Notes under the pieces: generated by a model | Seen by the model: only the letters and a program-made list of their open reading frames with translations | Told to the model about the DNA's origin: nothing | Database searches by the model: none | In this document: positions 8,078 to 15,414 of the stretch, piece by piece | How positions within the stretch are numbered: position 1 is the stretch's first letter | How the letters are laid out: each line of letters opens with the position of its first letter | Translations under genes and position numbers: made by a program | Source of the DNA: an uncultured Collinsella sp. | GTDB taxonomy: Bacteria; Actinomycetota; Coriobacteriia; Coriobacteriales; Coriobacteriaceae | Direction of reading: 5' to 3' | Assembly: GCA_959599915.1 (NCBI GenBank) | Contig: CAUGJE010000018.1 | Span: 1 to 40,698, forward strand | DNA: 40,698 nt

Positions 8078-9802
8078 CTACGAGCGCAGTGTAATTTTAT
8101 CGCGCAGCGACTTGAGGTCTTCGGTGGCGGTGCGGTCTTCCTGGATCATCTTCTGGACCTTTTTGTAGCTTGTGCTGACGGTCGAGTGGTTGCGGTTGCC
8201 AAATTCGGCGCCTACCGCCGTGGTCGTCATCTCGCACATTTCGATGGCCAGGTAGATAGCGATATGGCGTGCCTTGGCGATATTGGCGTTGCGACGCGGG
8301 CCGATGAGCTCCTCGTGCGTCACGCCGTATTGCTCTTCGATGACGGACTGAACCGTTTGGACGTTGATCTTTTTGGCCGATGTGTCGAAGTACTGGCTGG
8401 CGATGGCGTCGATATCGTCAAAGGTGAGCTCCCCGCCCTCGCGCTCGCGGTCGCCCGCCTCGCCGGCGCAGCGCTCGCAAAAGCTCTCGAGTTCGCGGAT
8501 GTTGGTGCCCGAGACCTCTGCCATGTGTTTAAAGTGCTCGTCGGTCAGGTGCCCGCTGTCGCCCCCATAGGCCGCCAGCAGCGAGTCGTCGCCTGCCTCG
8601 GGAGCGGCGACGATGGTGTTCTCGTAATAGCGCTGCAAGATCTTGTATTTCATCTCGTAGCTGGGCTCTGCGACCAGGCAGAGCATGCCGGCGTTGAAGC
8701 GGCTGGTCAGACGCTCGTCCATGCTCAGGTCTTTGGGAGCGCGGTCGGCTGCGATGACGACTTTTTTGTTGTTGCGGATAAACTCGTCCATGAGCTGGAA
8801 AAAGTAGTCCACGCTCGCGCGCTTGCCGATGATGTTTTGAATGTCGTCGATGATGAGCACGTCCACGCCGTGGTATGCCTGCATGATGGGGGCGTTGCTC
8901 TTCTTTTGGCGGTCGAACTCGGTCATCAGGTCGTCCAGATATGCCTGGGAGTTGGCATACTTGACCTTGATCTCGGGCGACTTCTCGGCGAGCTCGTTTT
9001 TGATGGCAAGCAGCAGGTGCGTCTTGCCCAGGCCCGATTTGCCGTAGATGAACAACGATGTGCACGTGCCGCGCTCGTCCGCGAGGGCGGCAAACTTGAG
9101 TGCCGAGCGATAGGCATGGCTGTTCTCGGGGCCGTAGACAAAGTTCTCAAAGGTAAATTTTGAGTTCGCGGCGAGCGGGGCTCCATCCGTATTCTGCTCG
9201 GCCGGCACGGTCGGTGCTGGCACGGGTGAAGCGGGGGCCGCAGCTTGCGTGGATTTAGCCGGCGCTCCGCCCTTCATCTGGTTCATCATGCGACGAAAAT
9301 CATCGGCCGAGAGTGTGTTCTTGATTGCAATGCCCGAATCCGCGCTCGCCGCTGCGTCGTGAGCGATGGGCATGTGCGTGACGGGTGCGTTCGCTGGCGC
9401 CGCCGCCGCGGTCGGCAACGGTGCCGTGGTTTCACGGGAAACATCGCTGTGCTGGTGCTCGATTGTCGGCACGTCGCCTGCGGAGGCCGGCACCGCCGGG
9501 GAAGCAGCGGGAGCCGCGGCGGCCGCCGTCGCGACAGCGGATTCCGTCGCAGCGCCTTGCGGTGCCACGATGTCGAGCGCAATGGGTGCAAAGGCGATTT
9601 CTTCCAGATAGGCTTCAATAGTCGGCTGATGCTTTTTGAGCTGCGCGATGGCAAAGCGCGAGGGGGCCTCGATCGTGAGCGTATCTTCGGTCAGGCTTAT
9701 GGCGCGCGATTGCCCCAGCATGTTGATGAGGCGTGCATCTTGGCCGTCGCGCTGGCAAAAGGCGATGGCATCCCCCAGGATGATGCTTGCTTCCTCGTCC
9801 AC
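8078..9802 (-). CDS. dnaA: Chromosomal replication initiator DnaA
   Basis: AAA+ initiator that binds DnaA boxes and opens the origin; 574 residues, longer than usual. Residues 1-80 form a domain I that I can place only by position. About 80-215 is an Ala/Pro-rich linker. The AAA+ core (about 216-400) has Walker A GKSGLGKT (254-261), Walker B VLIIDD (315-320) and the RLTSRF box (364-369). Domain IV (about 480-574) ends with a helix-turn-helix. Its recognition segment reads FGNRNHSTV (535-542), where the family norm is GGRDHSTV, so the aspartate that contacts bases in E. coli (D433) is Asn538. The GTG start at 9802 has GGGAGAG just upstream. A 14/16 parS-like sequence lies in the linker coding region (9428-9443). 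Confidence 0.97.
   Translation of the reverse strand: MDEEASIILGDAIAFCQRDGQDARLINMLGQSRAISLTEDTLTIEAPSRFAIAQLKKHQPTIEAYLEEIAFAPIALDIVAPQGAATESAVATAAAAAPAASPAVPASAGDVPTIEHQHSDVSRETTAPLPTAAAAPANAPVTHMPIAHDAAASADSGIAIKNTLSADDFRRMMNQMKGGAPAKSTQAAAPASPVPAPTVPAEQNTDGAPLAANSKFTFENFVYGPENSHAYRSALKFAALADERGTCTSLFIYGKSGLGKTHLLLAIKNELAEKSPEIKVKYANSQAYLDDLMTEFDRQKKSNAPIMQAYHGVDVLIIDDIQNIIGKRASVDYFFQLMDEFIRNNKKVVIAADRAPKDLSMDERLTSRFNAGMLCLVAEPSYEMKYKILQRYYENTIVAAPEAGDDSLLAAYGGDSGHLTDEHFKHMAEVSGTNIRELESFCERCAGEAGDREREGGELTFDDIDAIASQYFDTSAKKINVQTVQSVIEEQYGVTHEELIGPRRNANIAKARHIAIYLAIEMCEMTTTAVGAEFGNRNHSTVSTSYKKVQKMIQEDRTATEDLKSLRDKITLRS
9428..9443. other. Degenerate parS inside dnaA
   Basis: GGTTTCACGGGAAACA matches the consensus parS palindrome TGTTTCACGTGAAACA at 14 of 16 positions. 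It lies in the linker-coding part of dnaA. It may bind ParB weakly or be chance. Confidence 0.45.
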
Positions 9803-9817
9803 TGTCTCTCCCGTTCT

Positions 9818-11170
9818 TTAGCCCTGAGCTCGCACGCGAGCGGCGCCGAGTTCGGTCAGATGGTATTTCTGGCCATGCTTGATGACCAAGCCGGCCTGCG
9901 CCAAGTCATTGAGCGTGCGTGACCAAGTGGGGGCCGAGTTTCCAAACGCCCTCGCCAGATCGGTTGCACCGCACGCTTGATTTTGCGCCAGATAGCCCAG
10001 CGCGGCGTTGCCGCGATCGCTTACGAACACGTCCGGTTGTGGCTGCGCATACTGATTTGCTGCATTAGGATACATCATTTGAGCTGCTGGTTGTTGAGAA
10101 CTCTGCATCGGTGGCATTTGCTGTTGAAAACTTTGAGGCCACTGTTGGTAAGGCTGCGGAGGCATCTGCTGGGCCCAAGGGTTGTACTGCTGCTGCGGCA
10201 TCTGCTGGTACGGCTGCTGATATCCCTGCTGGTACTGTTGCGGGAACTGCTGGCCATACCCCAGTGATGGCATCTGCTGATATGGATATCCCTGTTGGTA
10301 CGGCTGATAGCCCATTTGCTGGCCACTCGGTGCCCCCGTCGCCTGCTGCATTGCTGCTGCATCCTGATCCGCCAGCGGCATGGTCTCTGGCATGTTTGGC
10401 GGCATCGACATCGATGTCGCCTGGGGCTCTTGTGTAGGAAACATTCCGGGCTGCTGCATCTGTCCCACGGGGGGCTGCATCTGCTGCGTTGCCATGGGCT
10501 GCTGAGCAAAAGCTCCCGGCAGGGGGTATGTGGGATGCTCCGTCTCGGGCCGCACGGCAGCACCGCGTCCGCCGGCACGCTCGATTTCCTGCACGCGTTT
10601 AGGGTTCAGGCTTACCGTAACCACGGTGCCGTTGCCCATGTTGTCCTCGATGGATACGGCACCGCCGGCGTTTTCCAAATACTCCTGCACCATGGGAAAC
10701 CCTGCTCCGGTTCCACGGATATAGCGCTTCATCTTGCTGTTTGCACTGGTAACGCCAAAGTCGAACGCGCGCTCCTTGTCGTCGATGCCGGGTCCTTGAT
10801 CGGCAAATCGGATGGTGTCTCCGCCGTCCAGAATCGAGATGATGGGCTCGGCAAAGTGCGCGTGGATAAAGTTTTCGACAATCTCGCGGATGACCATGAG
10901 CGAGATATGGCCACCTTGTTCTTTCATGCACTGGTAGACGGTGTTGGTGGTCTCTTCCAAATACGTGCGGACATCTTGCGGATCAATGACGATCACACGC
11001 GGTGTCGACAGCATGTCGTCATAGACGGCGATGCGTGCGGCGTACATGGCTTTTGGCGCCTGCGTGGTCGTCTGCTCGCCTTCCTCACGCTCCTCGCGCA
11101 CGCCGGTGATGTGCTCGTTGTCGGGTGCCGGGTCTCCGGAATCGACCATGGTGTAAAAGTCGTCAGACAT
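9818..11170 (-). CDS. GHKL ATPase with Gln-rich linker and winged helix
   Basis: A 450-residue protein of unknown role beside dnaA. Residues about 50-190 are a histidine-kinase-type ATP-binding fold. They show the N-box EIVENFIHAH (E97, N100, H103), DQGPGID (124-130) and GTGAGFPM (153-160), with no phospho-acceptor histidine domain. This is most like the RsbW/SpoIIAB anti-sigma kinases. About 205-380 is a Gln/Met/Pro-rich disordered linker. About 381-450 looks like a winged helix-turn-helix (DLARAFGNSAPTWSRTLNDL, then a wing). The stop is 15 bases before dnaA, so the pair is probably co-transcribed from the origin gap. The ATG has no strong ribosome site. ATP-dependent regulation of dnaA or of the origin is my inference from position only. 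Confidence 0.85.
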   Translation of the reverse strand: MSDDFYTMVDSGDPAPDNEHITGVREEREEGEQTTTQAPKAMYAARIAVYDDMLSTPRVIVIDPQDVRTYLEETTNTVYQCMKEQGGHISLMVIREIVENFIHAHFAEPIISILDGGDTIRFADQGPGIDDKERAFDFGVTSANSKMKRYIRGTGAGFPMVQEYLENAGGAVSIEDNMGNGTVVTVSLNPKRVQEIERAGGRGAAVRPETEHPTYPLPGAFAQQPMATQQMQPPVGQMQQPGMFPTQEPQATSMSMPPNMPETMPLADQDAAAMQQATGAPSGQQMGYQPYQQGYPYQQMPSLGYGQQFPQQYQQGYQQPYQQMPQQQYNPWAQQMPPQPYQQWPQSFQQQMPPMQSSQQPAAQMMYPNAANQYAQPQPDVFVSDRGNAALGYLAQNQACGATDLARAFGNSAPTWSRTLNDLAQAGLVIKHGQKYHLTELGAARVRAQG

Positions 11171-11251
11171 GCCGCTCGCAATCTTTCATAAGGTTTCGAA
11201 CAAATAGTAGCTCACTGTGCAATGTTTCTCATCTTTCGACAACTTTGCAAA

Positions 11252-11265
11252 ACCTGTTGAAAACT
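11252..11265 (+). other. DnaA-box-like 14-mer, copy 1
   Basis: ACCTGTTGAAAACT on the plus strand, with core TGTTGAAAA at 11255-11263. It is followed at once by the related word TTTGGAAAA (11265-11273), giving a head-to-tail pair 10 bp apart, close to one helical turn. Confidence 0.6.
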
Positions 11266-11304
11266 TTGGAAAACGGGCGAAAAGTTCTCAACATTGCCAA
11301 CATG

Positions 11305-11318
11305 ACCTGTTGAAAACT
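11305..11318 (+). other. DnaA-box-like 14-mer, copy 2
   Basis: Second plus-strand copy of ACCTGTTGAAAACT, 53 bp from the first and in the same orientation. The inverted word TTCTCAACA (11285-11293) lies between them. Confidence 0.6.
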
Positions 11319-11413
11319 CGATGAAATATCGTGAAAAGTTGCCATACATCGCTAAATCGAGCTTGGCTTATGGGGGAACCGTGTGAACTGCGCAACCTTT
11401 TACCTTTGATTTC

Positions 11414-11443
11414 TTGACATTTGAACATTGATTTCCCTACAAT
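11414..11443 (+). promoter_or_regulatory. Promoter of rpmH operon
   Basis: A perfect -35 TTGACA (11414-11419), an 18-bp spacer and a near-consensus -10 TACAAT (11438-11443). It lies about 70 bp upstream of the rpmH start and is the strongest housekeeping promoter visible in the window. Confidence 0.85.
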
Positions 11444-11515
11444 CTTCAAGCTCACGTGTCTATATCTGCGTCCGCGCCCCCGCGGACACTCGAAATGCAG
11501 CAGGAGGAACTTAAG

Positions 11516-11650
11516 ATGAAGCGTACGTATCAGCCTAATAAGCGTAAGCGTGCCAAGACCCATGGCTTCCGTGCCCGTATGGCCACTAAGGGTGGTCGTG
11601 CCGTGCTCGCCCGTCGTCGCGCCAAGGGCCGCAAGCGTCTCACTGTCTAG
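11516..11650 (+). CDS. rpmH: 50S ribosomal protein L34
   Basis: A 44-residue, highly basic ribosomal protein with the full family signature MKRTYQPNKRKRAK at the start and KGRKRLTV at the end. The ATG at 11516 has AGGAGG 8 bases upstream; a longer in-frame ATG at 11456 would include that ribosome site and is not used. It opens the conserved rpmH-rnpA-yidD-yidC-jag cluster on the right side of the origin. Confidence 0.99.
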   Translation: MKRTYQPNKRKRAKTHGFRARMATKGGRAVLARRRAKGRKRLTV

Positions 11651-11670
11651 CAGCGATACACACATCTCGC

Positions 11671-12009
11671 ATGAAGACTATTAAGTCTCGGCAAGATTTC
11701 GAGCATGTGTTCAGTCAGGGGCGTCGTTTCAATCACCCTCTGATTCGAATGACCATATGTGAATCGGTTGGCGAAGGCGACTCCGGAAGGGTCGCCTTCG
11801 TTGGTGCTAAACGGCTCGGTTGTGCTGTCGTGCGCAACCGTTCTAAGCGTGTGATGCGCGAGGCCGCCCGCAGCTGTGGATTTCCCGTTGCGGGTTATGA
11901 CATCATCTTGTTCGCAACTCCCAAGACGAGGGTTTCCTCGCCGCAGGAGATGGACAAGGCATTGCGTTCGCTTATGAAACGCGCCGGCGTTGCCGGGGAG
12001 GAGCGATGA
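11671..12009 (+). CDS. rnpA: Ribonuclease P protein component
   Basis: Protein subunit of RNase P, which removes 5' leaders from pre-tRNAs. It has 112 residues, with the RNR motif RNRSKRVMREA in its usual central place and a conserved start, KSRQDFEHVF. It begins 20 bases after rpmH and shares an ATGA overlap with yidD, consistent with one transcript. Confidence 0.97.
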   Translation: MKTIKSRQDFEHVFSQGRRFNHPLIRMTICESVGEGDSGRVAFVGAKRLGCAVVRNRSKRVMREAARSCGFPVAGYDIILFATPKTRVSSPQEMDKALRSLMKRAGVAGEER

Positions 12010-12230
12010 GCAATCACGTTTTGCGACGTGTTGCCATCGCTCCTATTCGCATATATCAACAGGTTATTTCGCCCTTATTGCCTGACGCCTGCATTTATTA
12101 CCCAACGTGCTCGCAATACGCCATCCAGGCGATTGAGAAGTACGGTGTTTTGAGAGGCTGCTGGCTTGCCGTGAGGCGCATCGCTCGCTGCAATCCCCTG
12201 CACGTCGGCGGTTATGACCCTGTGCCCTAG
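12006..12230 (+). CDS. yidD: Membrane insertion efficiency factor YidD
   Basis: Small (74 residues) amphipathic protein that helps YidC-dependent insertion of membrane proteins. It keeps the family pattern: RIYQQVISPLLP, then CIYYPTCSQYAI, then GCWLAVRRIARCNPLHVGGYDPVP with its conserved cysteines. It overlaps rnpA by 4 bases and lies 29 bases before yidC. Confidence 0.97.
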   Translation: MSNHVLRRVAIAPIRIYQQVISPLLPDACIYYPTCSQYAIQAIEKYGVLRGCWLAVRRIARCNPLHVGGYDPVP

Positions 12231-12259
12231 CGGGCACTCGCTATCGGAGGAAAACTTAC

Positions 12260-13030
12260 ATGTGGGATTGGATCGTTAACATCCTTTTCGAGCTGCTCAA
12301 GCTCATCCAGACCTTTGCGGTCGACTGGGGCCTGTCCATCATCATCCTGGTGGTCATCATCCGTCTGCTGCTGACGCCGCTTATGCTCAAGTCGACCAAG
12401 TCGACGGCTCGCATGCAGGTGCTGCAGCCCAAGATGCTCGAGATCCAGGAGCGCTATGCCGACGATCCCCAGCGTCAGGCCGAGGAGATGCAGAAGTTCT
12501 ACAGCGAGAACAAGTTCAACCCCATGGCTGGTTGTCTGCCGCTTCTGATTCAGATGCCTATCCTGTTTGCCCTGTTTACGCTGCTTCGTAACCTGCCGCA
12601 GTACTTTAACGAGGGCACGTTCTCGTTCTTCAATATCCTGCCCGACCTGACCACCACGCCGAGCGCTTCCTTTGCCGATGGCTTTATGGTTGCACTGCCT
12701 GCGCTGGTCTGCCTGATCCTGTTCGCCGTCCTGACCCTGATTCCGCAGCTCTATATGTCGCGCAACCAGACCGGCCAGCAGGCCCAGAGCATGCGTATGA
12801 TGGCCGTTGTCATGACAGTCATGATGCTTTGGATGGGCTGGAGCCTTCCCGTTGGTGTTCTGCTGTACTACGACGTCTCGTCTGCTTGGCAGGTTATCCA
12901 GCAGATTTTTGTGACGCAGAAGGTCATCGACAAGGCGAAGGCCGATGAGGAGGAGCGTCTTAAGAACGCGCCGCTGCAGGTTGAGGTCACTCGTCGAGAG
13001 AAGAAGCCGCGCCCGCACAAGAAGAAGTAG
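12260..13030 (+). CDS. yidC: Membrane protein insertase YidC
   Basis: YidC/OxaA insertase of 256 residues, the short Gram-positive type without the large external domain. Hydrophobic segments lie near 15-40, 95-115, 133-157 and 172-205. The cytoplasmic hairpin (QPKMLEIQERYADDPQRQAE) follows the first conserved segment, and MAGCLPLLIQMPILFALF is a family hallmark. The C-terminus is basic (REKKPRPHKKK), as expected for ribosome contact. There is no lipoprotein signal. GGAGG at 12246-12250 precedes the ATG. Confidence 0.97.
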   Translation: MWDWIVNILFELLKLIQTFAVDWGLSIIILVVIIRLLLTPLMLKSTKSTARMQVLQPKMLEIQERYADDPQRQAEEMQKFYSENKFNPMAGCLPLLIQMPILFALFTLLRNLPQYFNEGTFSFFNILPDLTTTPSASFADGFMVALPALVCLILFAVLTLIPQLYMSRNQTGQQAQSMRMMAVVMTVMMLWMGWSLPVGVLLYYDVSSAWQVIQQIFVTQKVIDKAKADEEERLKNAPLQVEVTRREKKPRPHKKK

Positions 13031-13075
13031 TCGGGATATCAATCTTATTTAGGTACCTAACTTTTGGAGTACGTT

Positions 13076-13645
13076 ATGTCTGAAGAGATCATCGAGGATA
13101 TGCTTGAGGAGGTTGCCCCGCAGATTGCGGGCGATTATCCCGAGATTGCACAGCGCTACAAGGCCGGTGAAGAGCTGACCGATGAGGAGCTCGACACCAT
13201 CGCCGATGTTGCGATTTCCATTCTGCGTTCCATCCTTTCGCACTTCGATGCCGCCAACTCTCCTATTGATGAGTACGAGGGTGACGAGGGCGAGCTGATT
13301 TTGGATGTTACCGCTCCTGATCTTGCTGTTCTCATTGGCCGTCATGGTCGTACCCTTGATGCCCTTCAGGTTATGTTCTCTTTGCTGGTGAGCCGCAAGC
13401 TTGGCTTTAGGTATCCGGTTGTAGTGGATGTTGAGGGATACAAGAGCCGCCGACAGGACAAGGTTGCCTCCATGGCTCAGTCTGCTGCCGAGCGTGCCAT
13501 CCGCACTCATAAGAGTGTTTCGCTTCCGCCCATGAATGCCTACGAGCGCCGACTGGTTCACATTGCACTTCGTGGCAATGATGCCGTCGATACTCATTCT
13601 GAGGGTTCTGACCCCGATCGCCATGTGGTGATTGTTGCTCGATAA
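13076..13645 (+). CDS. jag: KH-R3H RNA-binding protein (Jag/KhpB)
   Basis: RNA-binding protein of 189 residues. The KH domain has the GxxG loop in LIGRHGRTLDAL, and the R3H domain has NAYERRLVHIAL with the Arg-x3-His pattern. The N-terminal Jag domain of Bacillus and Streptococcus proteins is missing and is replaced by a short acidic region. I chose the ATG at 13076 because GGAG (13065-13068) is 7 bases upstream. The in-frame TTG at 13064 would use that ribosome site as codons. This is the last gene of the rpmH cluster and is followed by a strong terminator. Confidence 0.95.
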   Translation: MSEEIIEDMLEEVAPQIAGDYPEIAQRYKAGEELTDEELDTIADVAISILRSILSHFDAANSPIDEYEGDEGELILDVTAPDLAVLIGRHGRTLDALQVMFSLLVSRKLGFRYPVVVDVEGYKSRRQDKVASMAQSAAERAIRTHKSVSLPPMNAYERRLVHIALRGNDAVDTHSEGSDPDRHVVIVAR

Positions 13646-13663
13646 TCTACTCGAGCTTATGCT

Positions 13664-13695
13664 AAGGGGACGTGGTTTCCACGTCCCCTTTTTTT
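13664..13695 (+). terminator. Intrinsic terminator after jag
   Basis: A 12-bp perfect stem (AAGGGGACGTGG / CCACGTCCCCTT) with a TTT loop runs into seven T residues. It ends the rpmH-jag transcript and separates it from rsmG-parAB. Confidence 0.95.
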
Positions 13696-13741
13696 GTCAA
13701 AAGTTCTCGATACACTGATTTTTGTCAGAAAGGAGCTTTCG

Positions 13742-14479
13742 TTGTTAGTACTTACTGAGCAGCAAGCTGACGAGATGTTGAGTCGCCTAACTTCCTATTG
13801 CAAAGAGTATTCCTCGAGCGTAACTGATGTTGAGCTGAGGAAATGTATCAAGCATTTGGATTTGGTTTTGGAAACAAATAAGACAACCAATCTCACCCGT
13901 ATTCTCAACGTAGAAGATGCTGCAGTACTTCATATCCTCGACTCACTTGTTTTACTCCCCTATATCAATAAGGCTCCTGAGGGAGCTTTGCTCGATATGG
14001 GTACAGGTGCGGGCTTCCCTGGTATTCCGTTAACCATAGCCACGCATCGTAAAGCTACTTATATTGACTCTGTTGGCAAGAAGGTTGATGCTGTCAATTC
14101 CTTTGTCCATGCTCTTGGATTGAAACATGCTCATGCGGTCCATGATCGTCTTGAAGAATATGCTCGAAACCATAAGAAGCAGTTCTCTGTCGTAACCGCC
14201 CGCGCACTGGCCCCTCTACCGATTCTTGTTGAGTATGCGGCTCCGTTCCTCAAGGATGGAGGGCTATTTGTTATCACCAAGGGCAATCCTTCGGATGAGG
14301 AGCTTGCTTCCGGCATGTCAGCAGCTAAGATTTGCGGCTTTACTTTGCTTCTGAATGACGCAATCGATTTGCCTGAGGGCTTGGGCCACAGGGAGTTCAT
14401 TGTTCTTAAGAAGAGTCATCCAGCATCTGTCTCATTGCCTCGTGCAAATGGCATGGCAAAGAAGAATCCGCTTGCCTAG
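13742..14479 (+). CDS. rsmG: 16S rRNA m7G527 methyltransferase RsmG
   Basis: SAM-dependent methyltransferase that modifies G527 of 16S rRNA (older name GidB). The SAM-binding motif is LLDMGTGAGFPGIPL, and VTARALAPLPILVEYA and GHREFIVLKK are further family blocks. The start is TTG at 13742, preceded by AAAGGAG (13729-13735) at 6 bases; that gives 245 residues. A longer open frame begins inside the jag terminator and is not credible. Base composition is visibly lower in GC than in most neighbours. The stop codon lies one base before the first parS site. Confidence 0.95.
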   Translation: MLVLTEQQADEMLSRLTSYCKEYSSSVTDVELRKCIKHLDLVLETNKTTNLTRILNVEDAAVLHILDSLVLLPYINKAPEGALLDMGTGAGFPGIPLTIATHRKATYIDSVGKKVDAVNSFVHALGLKHAHAVHDRLEEYARNHKKQFSVVTARALAPLPILVEYAAPFLKDGGLFVITKGNPSDEELASGMSAAKICGFTLLLNDAIDLPEGLGHREFIVLKKSHPASVSLPRANGMAKKNPLA

Positions 14480-14480
14480 A

Positions 14481-14496
14481 TGTTTCACGTGAAACA
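14481..14496. other. parS site 1
   Basis: Perfect 16-bp palindrome TGTTTCACGTGAAACA, the consensus chromosomal centromere bound by ParB. It starts one base after the rsmG stop. Confidence 0.95.
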
Positions 14497-14519
14497 TAAT
14501 GGATACTAACAACTTGCAG

Positions 14520-14535
14520 TGTTTCACGTGAAACA
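14520..14535. other. parS site 2
   Basis: Perfect copy of TGTTTCACGTGAAACA, exactly 39 bp from site 1. Confidence 0.95.
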
Positions 14536-14558
14536 TGGCGGTTGATATCGAATCGGAA

Positions 14559-14574
14559 TGTTTCACGTGAAACA
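14559..14574. other. parS site 3
   Basis: Perfect copy of TGTTTCACGTGAAACA, exactly 39 bp from site 2. It ends 39 bases before the parA start, so the cluster could also let ParB influence parAB transcription. Confidence 0.95.
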
Positions 14575-14613
14575 TCCTCCGTTTGACAGCTTTAATACAC
14601 ACCAGGAGGGACC

Positions 14614-15414
14614 GTGGGATTTCGCGACGTTAAACGTTCTAAGAGCGCAAAAGACACGCGTATCATTGCAATCATCAATCAAAAAGGCGGCGTCGGTAAG
14701 TCAACGACGGCTGTGAACCTTGCAGCAGCACTGGGTGAGCAGGGTCGTAAGACACTGATTGTCGATTTTGATCCGCAGGGAAACAGCACTAGTGGATTCG
14801 GAATTGAAAAAGAAGACCTTGATCACTGCATCTATGATGCATTGTTGAATGATGTGCCGGCAGAATCGCTTGTTCTTGATACAAATTGCAAAAAGGTATT
14901 CGTAATTCCGGCTACAATTCAGCTTGCAGGCGCGGAAATTGAGCTCGTAAGCGCAATCGCTCGTGAAACCCGCCTCAAAGATTTGCTTGAGCCGATTCAA
15001 GACGAGTTCGATTTTATTTTCATTGACTGTCCCCCTTCGCTCGGCCTGCTTACTATCAACGCCTTGACAGCAGCAGACAGCGTTTTGATTCCGATCCAGT
15101 GCGAGTATTATGCACTCGAGGGCGTTACAAAGCTGCTTGAGTCAATGAAAATGGTCAAATCACGTCTGAACAAGGGCTTAGACATCTATGGTGTGCTTAT
15201 GACCATGTATGACTCGCGTACCTCTCTATCGAATCAGGTTGTTGAGGAGGTTCAATCGTACTTTGGTGATAAGGCGTTTAAGACGCTGATCCCCCGTACA
15301 GTTAAAATCTCCGAAGCTCCGTCTTTTGGAGAACCGGTAATTACCTATGCACCTCAAAATAAGGGTGCAAAAGCGTATATGAACCTTGCAAAAGAGGTGA
15401 TCAAGCGTGCCTAG
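14614..15414 (+). CDS. parA: Chromosome partitioning ATPase ParA (Soj)
   Basis: Deviant-Walker ATPase of 266 residues that works with ParB-parS to segregate origins and, as Soj in Bacillus, also regulates DnaA. It has NQKGGVGKSTTAVNLAAALG with the signature lysine, DFDPQGNSTSGFG, and FIDCPPSLGLLTINAL. The GTG start at 14614 has AGGAGG (14604-14609) 4 bases upstream. It follows three parS sites and overlaps parB by 8 bases, so the pair is translationally coupled. Confidence 0.97.
   Translation: MGFRDVKRSKSAKDTRIIAIINQKGGVGKSTTAVNLAAALGEQGRKTLIVDFDPQGNSTSGFGIEKEDLDHCIYDALLNDVPAESLVLDTNCKKVFVIPATIQLAGAEIELVSAIARETRLKDLLEPIQDEFDFIFIDCPPSLGLLTINALTAADSVLIPIQCEYYALEGVTKLLESMKMVKSRLNKGLDIYGVLMTMYDSRTSLSNQVVEEVQSYFGDKAFKTLIPRTVKISEAPSFGEPVITYAPQNKGAKAYMNLAKEVIKRA

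Larger units (their letters stand above)
11171..11515. other. Candidate oriC part 1 (divergent gap)
   Basis: The 345-bp gap where transcription diverges: the dnaA side reads left and the rpmH side reads right. It holds two direct copies of ACCTGTTGAAAACT (11252 and 11305), plus the related words TTTGGAAAA (11265-11273) and TTCTCAACA (11285-11293). These make a DnaA-box-like cluster of about 65 bp. The rpmH promoter and ribosome site occupy the right end. The dnaA/rpmH gap is the origin in many bacteria; here an extra gene sits between dnaA and the gap. Confidence 0.7.

Noticed and set aside
6097..8094. 665-residue plus-strand frame across recF, dnaN and the origin gap
   Set aside because: It crosses two certain genes on the other strand and the AT-rich origin segment, and has no recognisable domain.
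14583..14600. TTGACA and TAATAC as a parA promoter
   Set aside because: The two boxes are only a few bases apart, far from the 16-18 bp needed.
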